DNA of 64,000 bases from Lepturacanthus savala (taxonomy: Eukaryota > Chordata > Actinopteri > Scombriformes > Trichiuridae). Both the position numbers and the translations under genes were made by a program. The notes below the pieces were generated by a model. That model did no database searches. It was not told the origin of the DNA and saw only the letters and a program-made list of their open reading frames with translations. Each line of letters begins with the position of its first letter. The first letter of the stretch is position 1. This document shows positions 22,801 to 30,531 of the stretch, one piece after another. The stretch spans positions 36,219,526-36,283,525 of the forward strand of contig CM060462.1 in NCBI GenBank assembly GCA_030544235.1, read 5' to 3'.

Positions 22801-25737
22801 TTTTTCTGTAGTAAAACACAATGTTACTGTTACAGCATCAATATATATCATCAATATCCACATCATCAATACAATGAGAAAATGGTTTAATATAATATCA
22901 TTAGTATCATTAGTAGTACTAACCACTATTTGGATATTTAGTTTAGATTTGAGCCGTTTGTGTGATTATTTAATTGTCTCCTTTATAATCTCCTTTTTAA
23001 ACATCTTACAGAATATATTCTTCATGTTCTATAATGATCCTCGGTGTGATTTCTATGAGTCTATGCACTAATAATTGATCTTTGAACTCTTATTAATCAT
23101 TTGCATTGCAGATAATTTACAAAAAAACAAATAACATGTTTTTTTCTCCTGATTTGGGACAGTTTGGTCTTGTTTTTAATTGAAATACTTTTATCTGTAG
23201 TAAAACACAGTTTTAGACTTTTTCTTCAATATTACTATATTTGCTCTGTCACGGCAACATAAATTGATTCTGACTCTTCTCACATGTTGTAGATTTCGTT
23301 TGATACCAGGTTTATGTACAATAATCTTTGTGGTTGTACAGATATTTCATATTTATTGTTATTTATAGCAGGGAAAACTGAAAAATACGTGTGGGGTGGT
23401 TAATCTCTTTCACAGCCCTGGGAGAAAAGTTTGTTTTGCACTACTTTATGTCAGAAATTCATCATTAATTAAAGGATTTGTTAATTATTTTAACACAAAA
23501 ATGTCAGAGACCCTTTGATAGCAGCTTCTCAAATATGAATAGTTGCTATATTCCCAGTACTCAATGATGGTAAACAGAACATCTTAATGTTTTTGGTTAA
23601 TATGTCAGTCATTTCAAATTAAAAGCCCTCAAGCCTTCACAGTCCAGGGTTTTTGTTGTCTTTTCTTTTTTCTGCAACCACTGAAAACTTAATCAGCTTA
23701 AGATTCTTCATGGTGACTAACATTTACTCATCTCTAAGGGGGCGACCCTAAATTCACTGAACAATCAACTGATTATGAAAGAAAATAAATGTCAGGCCTA
23801 TTAATAATATAAATGACTGCTGGTTGTAACCAAACAGTTCTCCTTTGCTCTCAGTTGGTGTTTGCAGTTTGATGAAAGATGAAAGACAACCATCTTCTAT
23901 GTTTTCCTCATCACATTCATCATCTCCAGAGGATCAACCTCATGGGCTTTGGTGAATCCCTGTAGCAAATCTATAGCAGGTCCAAACGTAGGTTTGAGTG
24001 GAAAAGGATTGGCATGAAAATTCTTGCAGATATTCATGTTCCCCAGAGGATAAATTGTAATGATTTTGATGATCATCTGAGTTTTTCTGTTGCTTTATCA
24101 TCAAGTTGAGCTCAATATTCTGCATGTTGACCCACAGGAAGGTCCGTTGGTGCTGGAGCCCGGCCCGGTGTTCGCTCGGGACGGAGACAAGAACAGGAGT
24201 GAACAGATCAGCTACAGAATACTTAGAGGTTTGAATTTAACATGGTATATTTTTTTTTGATTTTATATTTTTGGGGTCGTTGATGACAGTGGAAAGAGAC
24301 TGATCAATGTGCTATGCAGATCAAAAATGGCTTCATGTTCATTGGCCTGGCAGGCGTTCTTGACAGGGATTTCTATTTGGATGGAGACTTTTTAAATAGT
24401 TTTTGTGTGTATAACCAATAATCCAATTAAGGCACAGCTAAAGATGGACCATTTCAATTATATTAATAATAATGATAAAACACACTATAAATATTAGTTT
24501 TAGATGATTTACACAAACAGGAAAAACAATTCATAGCCTCTGTTTCGATGAAGCTCGTGCAGACCATAATAAATTAAATTCAATCTAGAATAACTTCATT
24601 CTCTTAATTCCCAGGTACACTTGGTGAAGTCTGATGCTGTTTAAATCAACAGCCTTCATGGAGTTTAATATGTTTTATTGAAACTGTTTATTTATGATTT
24701 AATTCATTTGTTGAGCTGATGCTGTTTAACTGTATAACCTGATGAGTTGTATCAATGAGGATAGTAAAACGGTGTTGTTGTTGTTGTGTTGTTGCTTTTC
24801 TTTTTATTTGCTTCTCATGATGTTTTCTTTTATCCTCAGGGAACGAGGGAAATATATTCCAGATTGATGAGGAAACAGGAAACATCACCATGGCCAAAGC
24901 TGCTGATATTGTCGGCCCAATAGCTCTCACTGTTCTGGTAAAGAAAATCCAGTCTGGAACATTCCACAGTACTGATTGCAAAAGATTCCACTTCATTGCA
25001 AAGTTAAATTAAGACTTGCGTGTAACTTTCTGATGCTTCTCTTCACCGTGGACGTGTCAGGCCTCACAGGTGACCAACAGGGACCAGTTTGCAGTGACAC
25101 AGGTGACCATCGAGGTGATGAAGAAGAGCAGGAACCCTCCTCGCTTTGAGAAGGAACGATACGAGGGATTCATCTACAGCAACTCTGTCCCTGAGAGCAT
25201 GATCCTCAGAGACCGCAGCACAAACCGACCCTTCAGGGTCCGAGCCCGGGACGAGGACTTCGCTGGCGTGAGTGCTCCCCACGTGCATCTGTGTTACTTG
25301 TGTGATGTTAGACATATTTGGTTTGAAGAACCAAAAATCATCATCGCTTACATCTCCTCGCTCAAGATTTTATCTGGAAATCTAGAAAGAACAGGTTGCT
25401 TTGTGTCTGTCTCATTAATATTAATGAGCCTCTCCTCTGATTGGCTGATGTGAATGTCTGTGAATGGGGGGTGGGTATATAGTTGTGACATCACATCCTC
25501 ATAGAAGCTTGATTTAAGGCTTGGGCCTTTCTTCCAATTAAAATCTCCCTTTTTAGGATATGGGACCTTTAAAATTAATTTATCCCTTTTTTATTTTCAC
25601 AACTATTCTGGATGAGATTATGTTACTGGAGTTTTGGAGAAATGTTCAATTCAAAATCTAATTGAATTAGATAATCATGAAAACCATGAACAATGAAAAA
25701 GAGGATGGAATGTTTTAAATTCTTAAATCATTTTCTT

Positions 25738-25778
<41 letters not shown>

Positions 25779-28355
25779 AGGGTTTGAATCCAGATGTGAA
25801 GTATGAGGTGCAGTACAGCAGCTACGTCAATGTGACCTCAGATGGTTTCGTGATCCTGAAGAGGGTCGTGAAGACGGAGTCCTTCGCACTTCAGGTTCTG
25901 ATGTGAAAGTTTGTGTTAATTTATCGAGGAGACAAACAACAGTGAAGTATGTTTGATCACATTTACTGACACTTTGCTGTTTTATGAACGCAGCTCAGAG
26001 CAGTGGACTCGACAACAGGGGAGTTTGGTACAGCAGCTCTGTCTGTTCAGGTCATACCTGGTAAGATCACTGGTTCTTTAGATCAAAGGTTACAAAAACA
26101 TTTAATTACATCATCACACAAGCAACAATAAACAGGACACGTCTTTATTATCATCTTCTTAAAAAGCAGTAATTCTGGGACATTTTAACTATAATATCTG
26201 GACATTTGTACTGTAACCTACAGATAATTTTACTCTTATGTCGGGACATTTTTTTCTCAATGTTGGGATATTAGATTTTTGCCAGTGTTTGTCTGTTTGT
26301 TAGAAGATACGTCAAAAACCTTTGGTTGGATTTTCATAAAATTTTCAGTGAATGTTGAGAATGATACCATGAATGGATCATTATATTTTGATAATGATGC
26401 AGAAGAAATCCCGGTTTCTGGATCCCATCAGGACGTTTTGATATTAATGGTGGATATTTTTATAACGTTGGACATTGTGGCCTTGATATTGGGACTGGGG
26501 GATATCTGCATAACCAATTTTAAATGTCATACATTTTGTAATTCCATAAACAGTTGTTGTACTGCTCATCACTGAAAACAGGTTGTCAATGACGAATGAC
26601 ATTTTCCTAAAAGTTGTCAGGTTCTACATATGTATTAATCTGTCTGTTTGTCTGTAATTCAGTAGATTTGGAATATAAATATGTGCAGGGGTAACTTTGG
26701 CCTGTCCTCTCTTCAGCTGTTGCCATCCCGTCTCCTTCAAACATCGGGTACCGTGCGGGGGACATGGCGCTGCTGGGGCTGGTCATGGCGGCTCTGCTGG
26801 TCCTCTGCCTCATCGTGATTGGCTTCTTGATTTCCCGCTTGTGGAAGGGAAATGCAGGCGTGGACAAATTATGTGAAGTCAGTATTCTTCCTGTTTGGAA
26901 ATATTGGTGTCACATCAGGACTTTTAACCCATTTAAGCCCAGATCAGTTTTCATGTCTATAATTAAATCAGTTGAGTCGCTAACAATCATGTTATGTATC
27001 TTTTTTTCCATTTTGCTTTGTAGAAAATATCATTTCAATCCCTATTATAGTTGCTGCTTGCACAAATATGCCCATAAACAATGATTATTCTAGAGACTTG
27101 GATGACTGGACAGACATGTCAGGGATGAAAGTCATAATGAAAGGAAATAAAATGACCTCTTTCTGGGAGAGTTTATCCTCTATGTTCTCAGAGGGAAGGA
27201 GCAGAAAGTCAATGACGTCATGTGACAGGAATCATTTGGAAACTTAATTTTTTTTTGCCTAAAATCTTTTGAGTAAGTTGACTCCTACAATCATAGACTT
27301 AAAGGCTCATAGGCTTAAATGGGTTAAGAGCATAAATGCTTCATGAAGGATTTTTTGGGAGTTTTAAGGTGTTATGAAAGTAAAAAATATGAACTTTCCA
27401 CTGTGAAGTGTTTTTTTTTTCCTTTGAAACTCATGTTTTCACCACTTTCAAAGAGTTTTGAAGCTGCATTGTCACTGTGATAAGAGGACACAGTAGCACC
27501 TTTCACACAGTTATGCTTTAGACTTCAGAGAAGGCCCCAGCTGTGTAATGCCAGCATGTTCACAGCTCCTCCTGTGTGGCTTTGATGAATATTTATCAGC
27601 TGAAATCCACAGAGGAGCTCTGTGTTAAAACAGAACAAATGAACCTAGCTCACTCTAGGGAACCACAGTGGCATCTGTAACTTTGAACAATGCCTCAATA
27701 TCCTCCATGCTTCATTAACTGCTGTATTAACGAGGGGCCTCTCTCCTGCCTCTAGTGTCTGGGCCCCTGCCTGAGGTCAGTCCAGCCCCGCTCCGGCCAC
27801 CGGGACTCACTGCAGTACACCAACGACGGCTTCCAGAACGAGGCCGACCCGGGCCGTGGGGGATCCGGGCGCTGGAACAACGCCCTCCCCAGGCGGAGCA
27901 CCTTCCCCGGGGCCCGGAGCCGGGTCATCCCGCTGGAGAGACGGAGCCGCCACTGCTCCTCATGCGGCGTCTTCACCAACCACGTCTCCAAGGGGAGCCC
28001 CTCGGTGAGGCCCTCCAGGCGGATCAGGGGGGACGGGGACGAGTACGGCATGAGGTCCATCCTGAGCCGACAGAAGAGGAAGGAGGGGCAGAAGACGGTG
28101 TGGTTCAAGGAGATCGAGGACTCCTCGGACATTGAGGTGGAGATTATCCCGGACACCGTGGGCCGGGTGGAGGAGGAGACTGAGGAGGAGCTGGAAGGGG
28201 AGGTGGAGATGGACGGAGTGGTCAGAGACCCGGCCGCCCCGCAGAGAGAGTCTGACGGCGGCCAGGAGAGCCGCGGCACAGAGCCCAGCGAGGAGCAGGA
28301 CCACGGAAATACCAACTCTGACAAAGAGAAGAGAAGCCAGGAGCAGGAGGGCTGA
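10726..28355 (+). CDS. cdhr5: Cadherin-related family member 5 (mucin-like protocadherin), 14 coding exons
   Basis: CDHR5 is a single-pass microvillar adhesion protein that pairs with CDHR2 to link neighbouring brush-border microvilli. Coding exons: 10726-10816, 13030-13202, 13765-13824, 14004-14093, 14173-14259, 22204-22308, 22406-22591, 24138-24228, 24840-24937, 25061-25267, 25781-25894, 25994-26060, 26717-26877, 27756-28355. All junctions are AG/GT and phase-consistent, giving 2130 nt and 709 residues. A signal peptide is followed by cadherin repeats (NVNDNPPNF, then DVDNRPPWFQPC), a segment EGPLVLEPGPVFARDGD that matches human CDHR5 closely, a TM helix at about residues 473-496, and a ~213-residue tail with MRSILSRQKRKEGQKTVWF. 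The tail motif aligns with the human CDHR5 VRSIL-to-VWF segment and settles the identity. The long Thr/Ser/Pro mucin domain of mammals is absent. Intron 5 carries a BEL/Pao element. The a/b paralogue is not resolved. The donor of exon 13 (GTCAGT) is the least certain junction. Confidence 0.9.
10926..11815. repeat. hAT-like dispersed repeat in cdhr5 intron 1
   Basis: The left end (GTTCCCAACCTCTTTAACTT, then GTGGACCC) and right end (CAGGGGTCCTGAGCCTCAGG, then GAAGAACCACTG) are the diverged inverted ends of a common teleost repeat of the type CAGTGGTTC...GAACCACTG. It starts about 110 bp after the exon 1 donor and carries no coding frame. The family assignment is from memory of the ends only. 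Confidence 0.5.
12155..12620. repeat. Dispersed repeat of the 'GGGGCGTCAAACATGCGG' type in cdhr5 intron 1
   Basis: Starts AACAGGGGCGTCAAACATGC and contains GGTCCAATCTGGCCC; the far end has TACTGGTACGGCCTACGTGA. These words mark a widespread non-autonomous fish repeat, probably hAT-derived. The right terminus is degraded, so the end coordinate is approximate. Confidence 0.5.
14434..14438. repeat. Target-site duplication GTCGG, left side of BEL/Pao element
   Basis: GTCGG directly precedes the left LTR and is repeated at 21864..21868 directly after the right LTR. Five bases is usual for BEL/Pao integration. Confidence 0.9.
14439..14838 (-). repeat. BEL/Pao 3' LTR (400 bp)
   Basis: Left copy of the direct repeat. 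In the cdhr5 sense direction it contains AATAAA hexamers at 14497 and 14667. Confidence 0.94.
15039..21017 (-). CDS. BEL/Pao Gag-Pol polyprotein, 1992 codons, uninterrupted
   Basis: Copies and integrates the retrotransposon. Domains in order: charged coiled-coil-like N-terminus (~25-240); Gag segment of the DUF1759 type (~310-490); cysteine knuckles at ~552-564 and 585-598; aspartic protease with FLDQGS (~684-689); reverse transcriptase (~940-1140) with YVDD at 1104-1107; A17-peptidase/RNase H-like region with HHFSDAS (~1282); integrase zinc finger (H..H..CNLC, ~1629-1669); integrase core with D1702, D1764 and E1814; C-terminal DUF5641-type segment (~1885-1980). No stop or frameshift was seen. 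The start at 21017 is followed by a second Met at residue 5; either could be used. Every catalytic motif I can recognise is present, so activity is plausible but not shown. Confidence 0.93.
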   Translation of the reverse strand: MSETMSETNVDARSDQKRAPKPTERAVEEKIRRLKDERRGKLAQLTKQRNEIEILKQDEGKVDYIKWDILPKLERCFGDYKRLNEELCELMSEDEQITDQETFLNRYKELKAFMYELYEWIENVKTYSPEEDNVRPQDSVSVAHSTRSRASQRSNTSSARLKLKAEHEALLAKAAAIERKTELEQEEMRLRAKKEQLQIDTDLAALHAKLKVYEEFEDAQESMDVLNPVTRPKAEARYMTGYMGAEKPMHEAKPNLAAPVVSSQRGQSSSRQMADSAQNYNSADDLYRVLQRQNQVTEMLIKQQSLTQLPHRDIPVFTGDPLTYRSFIRAFEHAIDSKTDSQQDRLYYLEQFTSGEPFELIRSCEHMRPDKAYREARALLDRHYGDELTIANAYIKKAMDWQQIKPDDRKGLKTFALFLIGCRNTVNDVGYMDEMNNPTNMKSILSKLPFKLKEKWRSHAYDIQERTRNRARFPDLVDFVHYQAKVVNDPLFGDILDLTTGKQVDTKKKSNLGKSESKRSSFAVNVTTTDKSTKGQAEKKSAKLANAFQSPCLFCKKNHALNVCNKIRDKILNERIDFLKLQGLCFSCLTAGHLSKDCKKKSSCPDCSFKHPAILHVVKEDPTPEKNSTDDSSQSTAEVTNALVSAGCGRGEQTGAGNNACILPIVPVQIRHKKGSRVIKTYAFLDQGSTATFCTEDLAKKLNVRGRKSEYILHTMSQEQKVSSYVLTDLEVCGLDGQDYIQLPNVYTHPNIPAKRTNIPQKKDLEKWSYLNRVHLSKLESEIGLLIGANAHKAMEPWEIINSQNDGPYAVKTALGWVVNGPVSRCEEKESDNAERQSFFVNRISVSSIEDMLMRHYDADFPERRCEDKQEPSQHDKQFMHTVTTSAHLVDGHYCIKLPLKENSVKMPCNRGIAEQRLNSLKRKFNRNVDFFQEYNSFMNNILQNGYATRVPDEQLSRTDGRVWFIPHHGVYHPKKKKLRVVFDCAATYRGVSLNDRLLQGPDLTNTLIGVLLRFRQEPVALMADIESMFYQVRVPDEDADLLRFLWWPGGNTNEPVEEYRMCVHLFGATSSPSCASYALRRTAQDAAITTSPEAIQTVLKNFYVDDCLKSVATEEEAVNLVKELTELCASGGFHLTKWISNSRALLCSIPGDERAAVVKDLDLQQDELPVERALGVQWCTSSDSFKFKIQLPDKPCTRRGILSVVSSVYDPMGFLAPLLLPVKLILRNLCKEKRGWDEEIPEKPQRTWKKWLADLDKLSELSVSRCFKPSSFGFTKVAQIHHFSDASQDGYGIVSYLLLTNEHEGKDVCFLMGKSRVAPLKQVTIPRMELTAAMVSVKVDQMLKEELQVPLIDSIFWTDSTTVLRYIENDALRFKTFVANRVSFIREATTRAQWKYVNTSQNPADQASRGLKIENFMSSNSWFQGPSFLSEPNDWPEQPERSTYLSESDEEVKTSAAVSCTNPVVNADPVNQLVEHYSSWYRLKKATAWILRLREILQYLSEKRKELEKTVKESEHDTEKHKPIVEEQMNTCKKNLEKKMLTVEELSRAEIELIKYSQKQAYAEEIKVLKQGNSNVKRISPIFKLDPYLQDGVLRVGGRLNRSAMPEEAKHPVLLSKQHRIAYLILHHIHLETGHGGRNQVLARLRQKYWIPRANAAARTVISECNLCIRLHAKAGKQKMADLPLDRLLPDKPPFTNTGMDYFGPFEIKRGRAKVKRYGVIFTCLTVRAVHLEVAYSLDTDSCINALRRFQARRGQVSIIRSDNGTNLVGAERELREALKELDQSRINEAMMQKGVQWLFNPPAASHHGGIWERQIRTVRKVLSSVVRQQLLDDEGLQTFLCEVESIINGRPITTNTDDPNDLEPLTPNHLLLLRMQPSMPPGVFVKDDVYARRRWRQIQYMTDLFWRRWTQEYLPLLQERQKWLVLKRSFKVGDVVLVADPSLARNCWMLGRITRVMPDSGGVVRSAEVRTKTSTIQRPITKLCLLQGEE
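21018..21462 (-). other. BEL/Pao leader between 5' LTR and gag-pol start
   Basis: A 445-base untranslated leader, GC-richer than its surroundings. Immediately after the 5' LTR the minus strand reads TTCAAGTCAAAAGACTAGCC. This does not begin with TGG, so a classical tRNA 3'-end primer binding site is not evident. Confidence 0.7.
21463..21863 (-). repeat. BEL/Pao 5' LTR (401 bp)
   Basis: Right copy of the direct repeat, one A longer than the left copy. GTCGG follows at 21864..21868. Confidence 0.94.
21869..22203. other. cdhr5: Native part of cdhr5 intron 5 with a shared repeat tail
   Basis: Original intron sequence right of the insertion. The stretch ATTAAAATCTTACTTTCTAA, then GATATGAGACCTTTA, resembles 25540..25572 in intron 10 (ATTAAAATCTCCCTTTTTAG, then GATATGGGACCTTTA). 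Both introns therefore carry the tail of one dispersed repeat family. Confidence 0.5.
22592..24137. other. cdhr5: cdhr5 intron 7, AT-rich, nothing recognised
   Basis: Long intron between exons 7 and 8. No clear repeat family or exon was seen in its roughly 1.5 kb. Confidence 0.6.
25741..25777 (+). repeat. cdhr5: (TG)18 microsatellite abutting the exon 11 acceptor of cdhr5
   Basis: The run ends directly in CAG|GG, so the UG repeat takes the place of the usual polypyrimidine tract. The nearest pyrimidine tract, CATTTTCTTTC, lies upstream of the repeat. Confidence 0.93.
26717..26877 (+). CDS. cdhr5: cdhr5 exon 13: stalk and transmembrane helix
   Basis: After the short stalk AVAIPSPSNIGYRAGD comes the hydrophobic run ALLGLVMAALLVLCLIVIGF, then a basic SRLWK stop-transfer. 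The donor after GAA (GTCAGT) keeps phase 0 with exon 14. A read-through frame continues to 27084 but enters a transposon, so splicing here is expected. The donor choice is inferred. Confidence 0.75.
26928..27323. mobile_element. piggyBac-type MITE in cdhr5 intron 13
   Basis: Twelve-base perfect inverted ends CCCATTTAAGCC / GGCTTAAATGGG, flanked on both sides by TTAA (26924..26927 and 27324..27327). TTAA targets with CCC...GGG ends are the signature of piggyBac transposons. At 396 bp with no coding frame it is non-autonomous. Confidence 0.82.
27756..28355 (+). CDS. cdhr5: cdhr5 exon 14: cytoplasmic tail
   Basis: Frame 0 is open from the TCTAG acceptor to TGA at 28353. It starts CLGPCLRSVQPRSGHRDS, holds MRSILSRQKRKEGQKTVWF at about residues 609-627, then a very acidic Glu-rich stretch, and ends KRSQEQEG. 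The end shows no recognisable C-terminal PDZ ligand. The exon is much richer in GC than the introns around it. Confidence 0.88.
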   Translation, partial: CLGPCLRSVQPRSGHRDSLQYTNDGFQNEADPGRGGSGRWNNALPRRSTFPGARSRVIPLERRSRHCSSCGVFTNHVSKGSPSVRPSRRIRGDGDEYGMRSILSRQKRKEGQKTVWFKEIEDSSDIEVEIIPDTVGRVEEETEEELEGEVEMDGVVRDPAAPQRESDGGQESRGTEPSEEQDHGNTNSDKEKRSQEQEG

Positions 28356-30130
28356 CAAGCAGAGGTCAGAGGTCAAACTTGAGTCAGAGGAAAACGCTGT
28401 TTTCTTGTCACTTTTTGGGGATCTTACAGCCTCCAGCAGAGGTGTCAGCAAACCAGCACCAAGGTTCAACATCTCTGGACAACTGGAGACCTCAAGAACA
28501 GATTCGAGGATCCAAAAAGTGTTTATTTGCTACTGTGAGTATCTTAGAATTCAGTGTCTGGGGTAATAACTTTATATAGTGTTTAAAAATATATATGTTT
28601 GACTAGCATTGGCCAATATGATGATATATTCTTTGACATGAGTAGATGTTTCTAGAACTTTTATACCGAGGTGTCCCCTTTTCAGAATTATACAATGTGT
28701 TTTCATAGTTGGGACATGATCTTAGTTGGTAAAAACAAACTCAAGTTAACAAAGGATACTGATCAGTCAAATGGGGCAGAAAACACAAGCAGTCAGATCA
28801 TCTGACAGATTTTGAGAGATGAGAAGTGAATTTTAAACTAAAATCTATCACACTATTCCTGAGCAGCAAGGAATTATTCTCTTTCTTTTTTTCTACACAC
28901 ACACACTGAAAGATGAAAATGCATGTTTACAAATCAAGTTTGGGTTTAGGCATGAACTTTTCATATTTATCCTCTTAACATACAAATAAGTCTTGATACA
29001 AAGTTGAAAATGACTGCTGTTTATTTACATGTCAGATCATTTCTCTGCTTGTGTTTTTGCCCATCAGATGTTCCCAGATCTCAGCGACTTGATGAGCACA
29101 ATGTTACCAGAAGAGATAGAATAAAACTAGAGTAAAACCCAAGTTATAACAAACCAGAATTACCCTTTAATAGCGTTAGCTTTATTGGACCTGTGGAAAA
29201 TGTCTCAGGTTGATAAGAATCCTTTTAAAGTTGTAACTTAGACTTTATAAGTGGTTATTAAATCATTTATTAATGCTTCACAGAGAAATGTCTAAAAAAA
29301 TGTCACAGCAAGGCATTGAATGATTGGAAAGAGATTGAAATGGCAACAGACACTTCTACTATTCAGGTTAAGTTCAGAAATGGCTTTAGAGATTGAAGAA
29401 AACAATCTGGGCCAAAAAAATGTTCTATTTGTCTAATAAGTGATTCATGAAGCATTGGTAAACTATTTACTAACCATTTATATGAATACCTTTCCTGACA
29501 CAACAGACATTGCTTTTGACATTTGCTTTTCAGTTGAATCTCAAGGAAATTCCCTACATCACAATACACCGTATGATGTTGTCCACATCATCCACTATAT
29601 CCAGTCAGGTGAACCGCTGACACAGGTGCCTGCATCTGATGGATGTTTGCTGCAGTGCTGTTCGGATTTCTGTCTCATCTCACTCTGCACACATTCTGTA
29701 CAAACATTAATAAACTGAAATGAGAAATATGTGAAGACATCTACTGAATACTAAACAGCTGAGAAGATTTTTTATGTGGACTGTTCTATTGAGCAGGTGA
29801 AGTAAAATAACTATAAATCTCTGGTTAATGTAGATTTTACTTTTTTGTACATTAAAGTGATTGATGTAGGGGTAATAATAAAGTTTAGTTTTGAGTTTAT
29901 AAGGACGGCCTCACTGGTTATAAAGTTATTTGTGTGCAAAAGCGTCAAATCAGCCAACTTCAGGATGTTCTAATATTTAAAGGACTAATCAAAGGTTAGA
30001 AATATTCAAGTATATTCTTGTGAAATATTAGAAGTTTGATATCACTGTTAAGGATATATGCTGAAAACAAGTTTAAGCTAACCTCCGCTAATCTGCACAT
30101 GTAGACAGATCATCTTTTTAAAAAGTGTTT
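28356..30130. other. Convergent 3' ends of cdhr5 and ctsd
   Basis: Contains the cdhr5 3' UTR. Plus-strand AATAAA hexamers lie at 29120, 29709 and 29877; which is used cannot be decided here. No exon was seen. Confidence 0.5.
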
Positions 30131-30133
30131 ATT
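30128..30133 (-). terminator. ctsd: Candidate ctsd polyadenylation signal AATAAA
   Basis: On the minus strand AATAAA occurs about 400 bases after the ctsd stop codon. It is the first full hexamer I found downstream of the stop. Confidence 0.5.
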
Positions 30134-30225
30134 CAGGCCAAAAACATTCAGATACATCTCAAAGTCAGTAGTAGAGGACCAACCTCCCCCTAGAATTACA
30201 TCTGATTTAAAACAATCCCTGATTT

Positions 30226-30262
30226 AAAAAAAAAAAAAACAAAAAAAAAACAAAAAAAAACA
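30226..30262 (+). repeat. A-rich homopolymer tract inside the ctsd 3' UTR
   Basis: Runs of 9-15 A separated by single C. In the ctsd transcript this is a U-rich stretch. Confidence 0.9.
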
Positions 30263-30531
30263 CAAGTCACCAAAATGTTGGAAATGGGTCAGTACCAATA
30301 AAATCAACTCATCCCTGATCATATAGACACACCATACAATATCAATCCTCCGTCTCAGTTTCTCACTCTGCCAAACATTAAAATATTCAGATCAGTGCAT
30401 TTACACACTACAAATCTATTGCTAACAGTTTGATTGCAAAGCAACGGAAAACATGTGCAGCACAGATTTTTCTTTTACTTCAAAACTTGGATTTTTGTTT
30501 TTAAACTTTGCTCCTCTCAAGCAGGATGTGC

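Noticed and set aside
26160..26600. 98-codon ORF in cdhr5 intron 12, considered as a mucin-stalk exon
   Set aside because: Not rich in Pro/Thr/Ser, and no acceptor/donor pair keeps phase with exons 12 and 13; it looks like degraded repeat DNA.
26764..27084. Reading the cdhr5 TM exon through to 27084 as an alternative C-terminus
   Set aside because: The frame enters a piggyBac-type MITE, while splicing at 26877 joins in phase to an exon that matches the CDHR5 tail.
27752..28472. Minus-strand ORFs of 170-190 codons opposite cdhr5 exon 14
   Set aside because: They overlap a GC-rich, clearly coding plus-strand exon that matches CDHR5. Their Ser/Leu-rich composition is what antisense of that exon gives.
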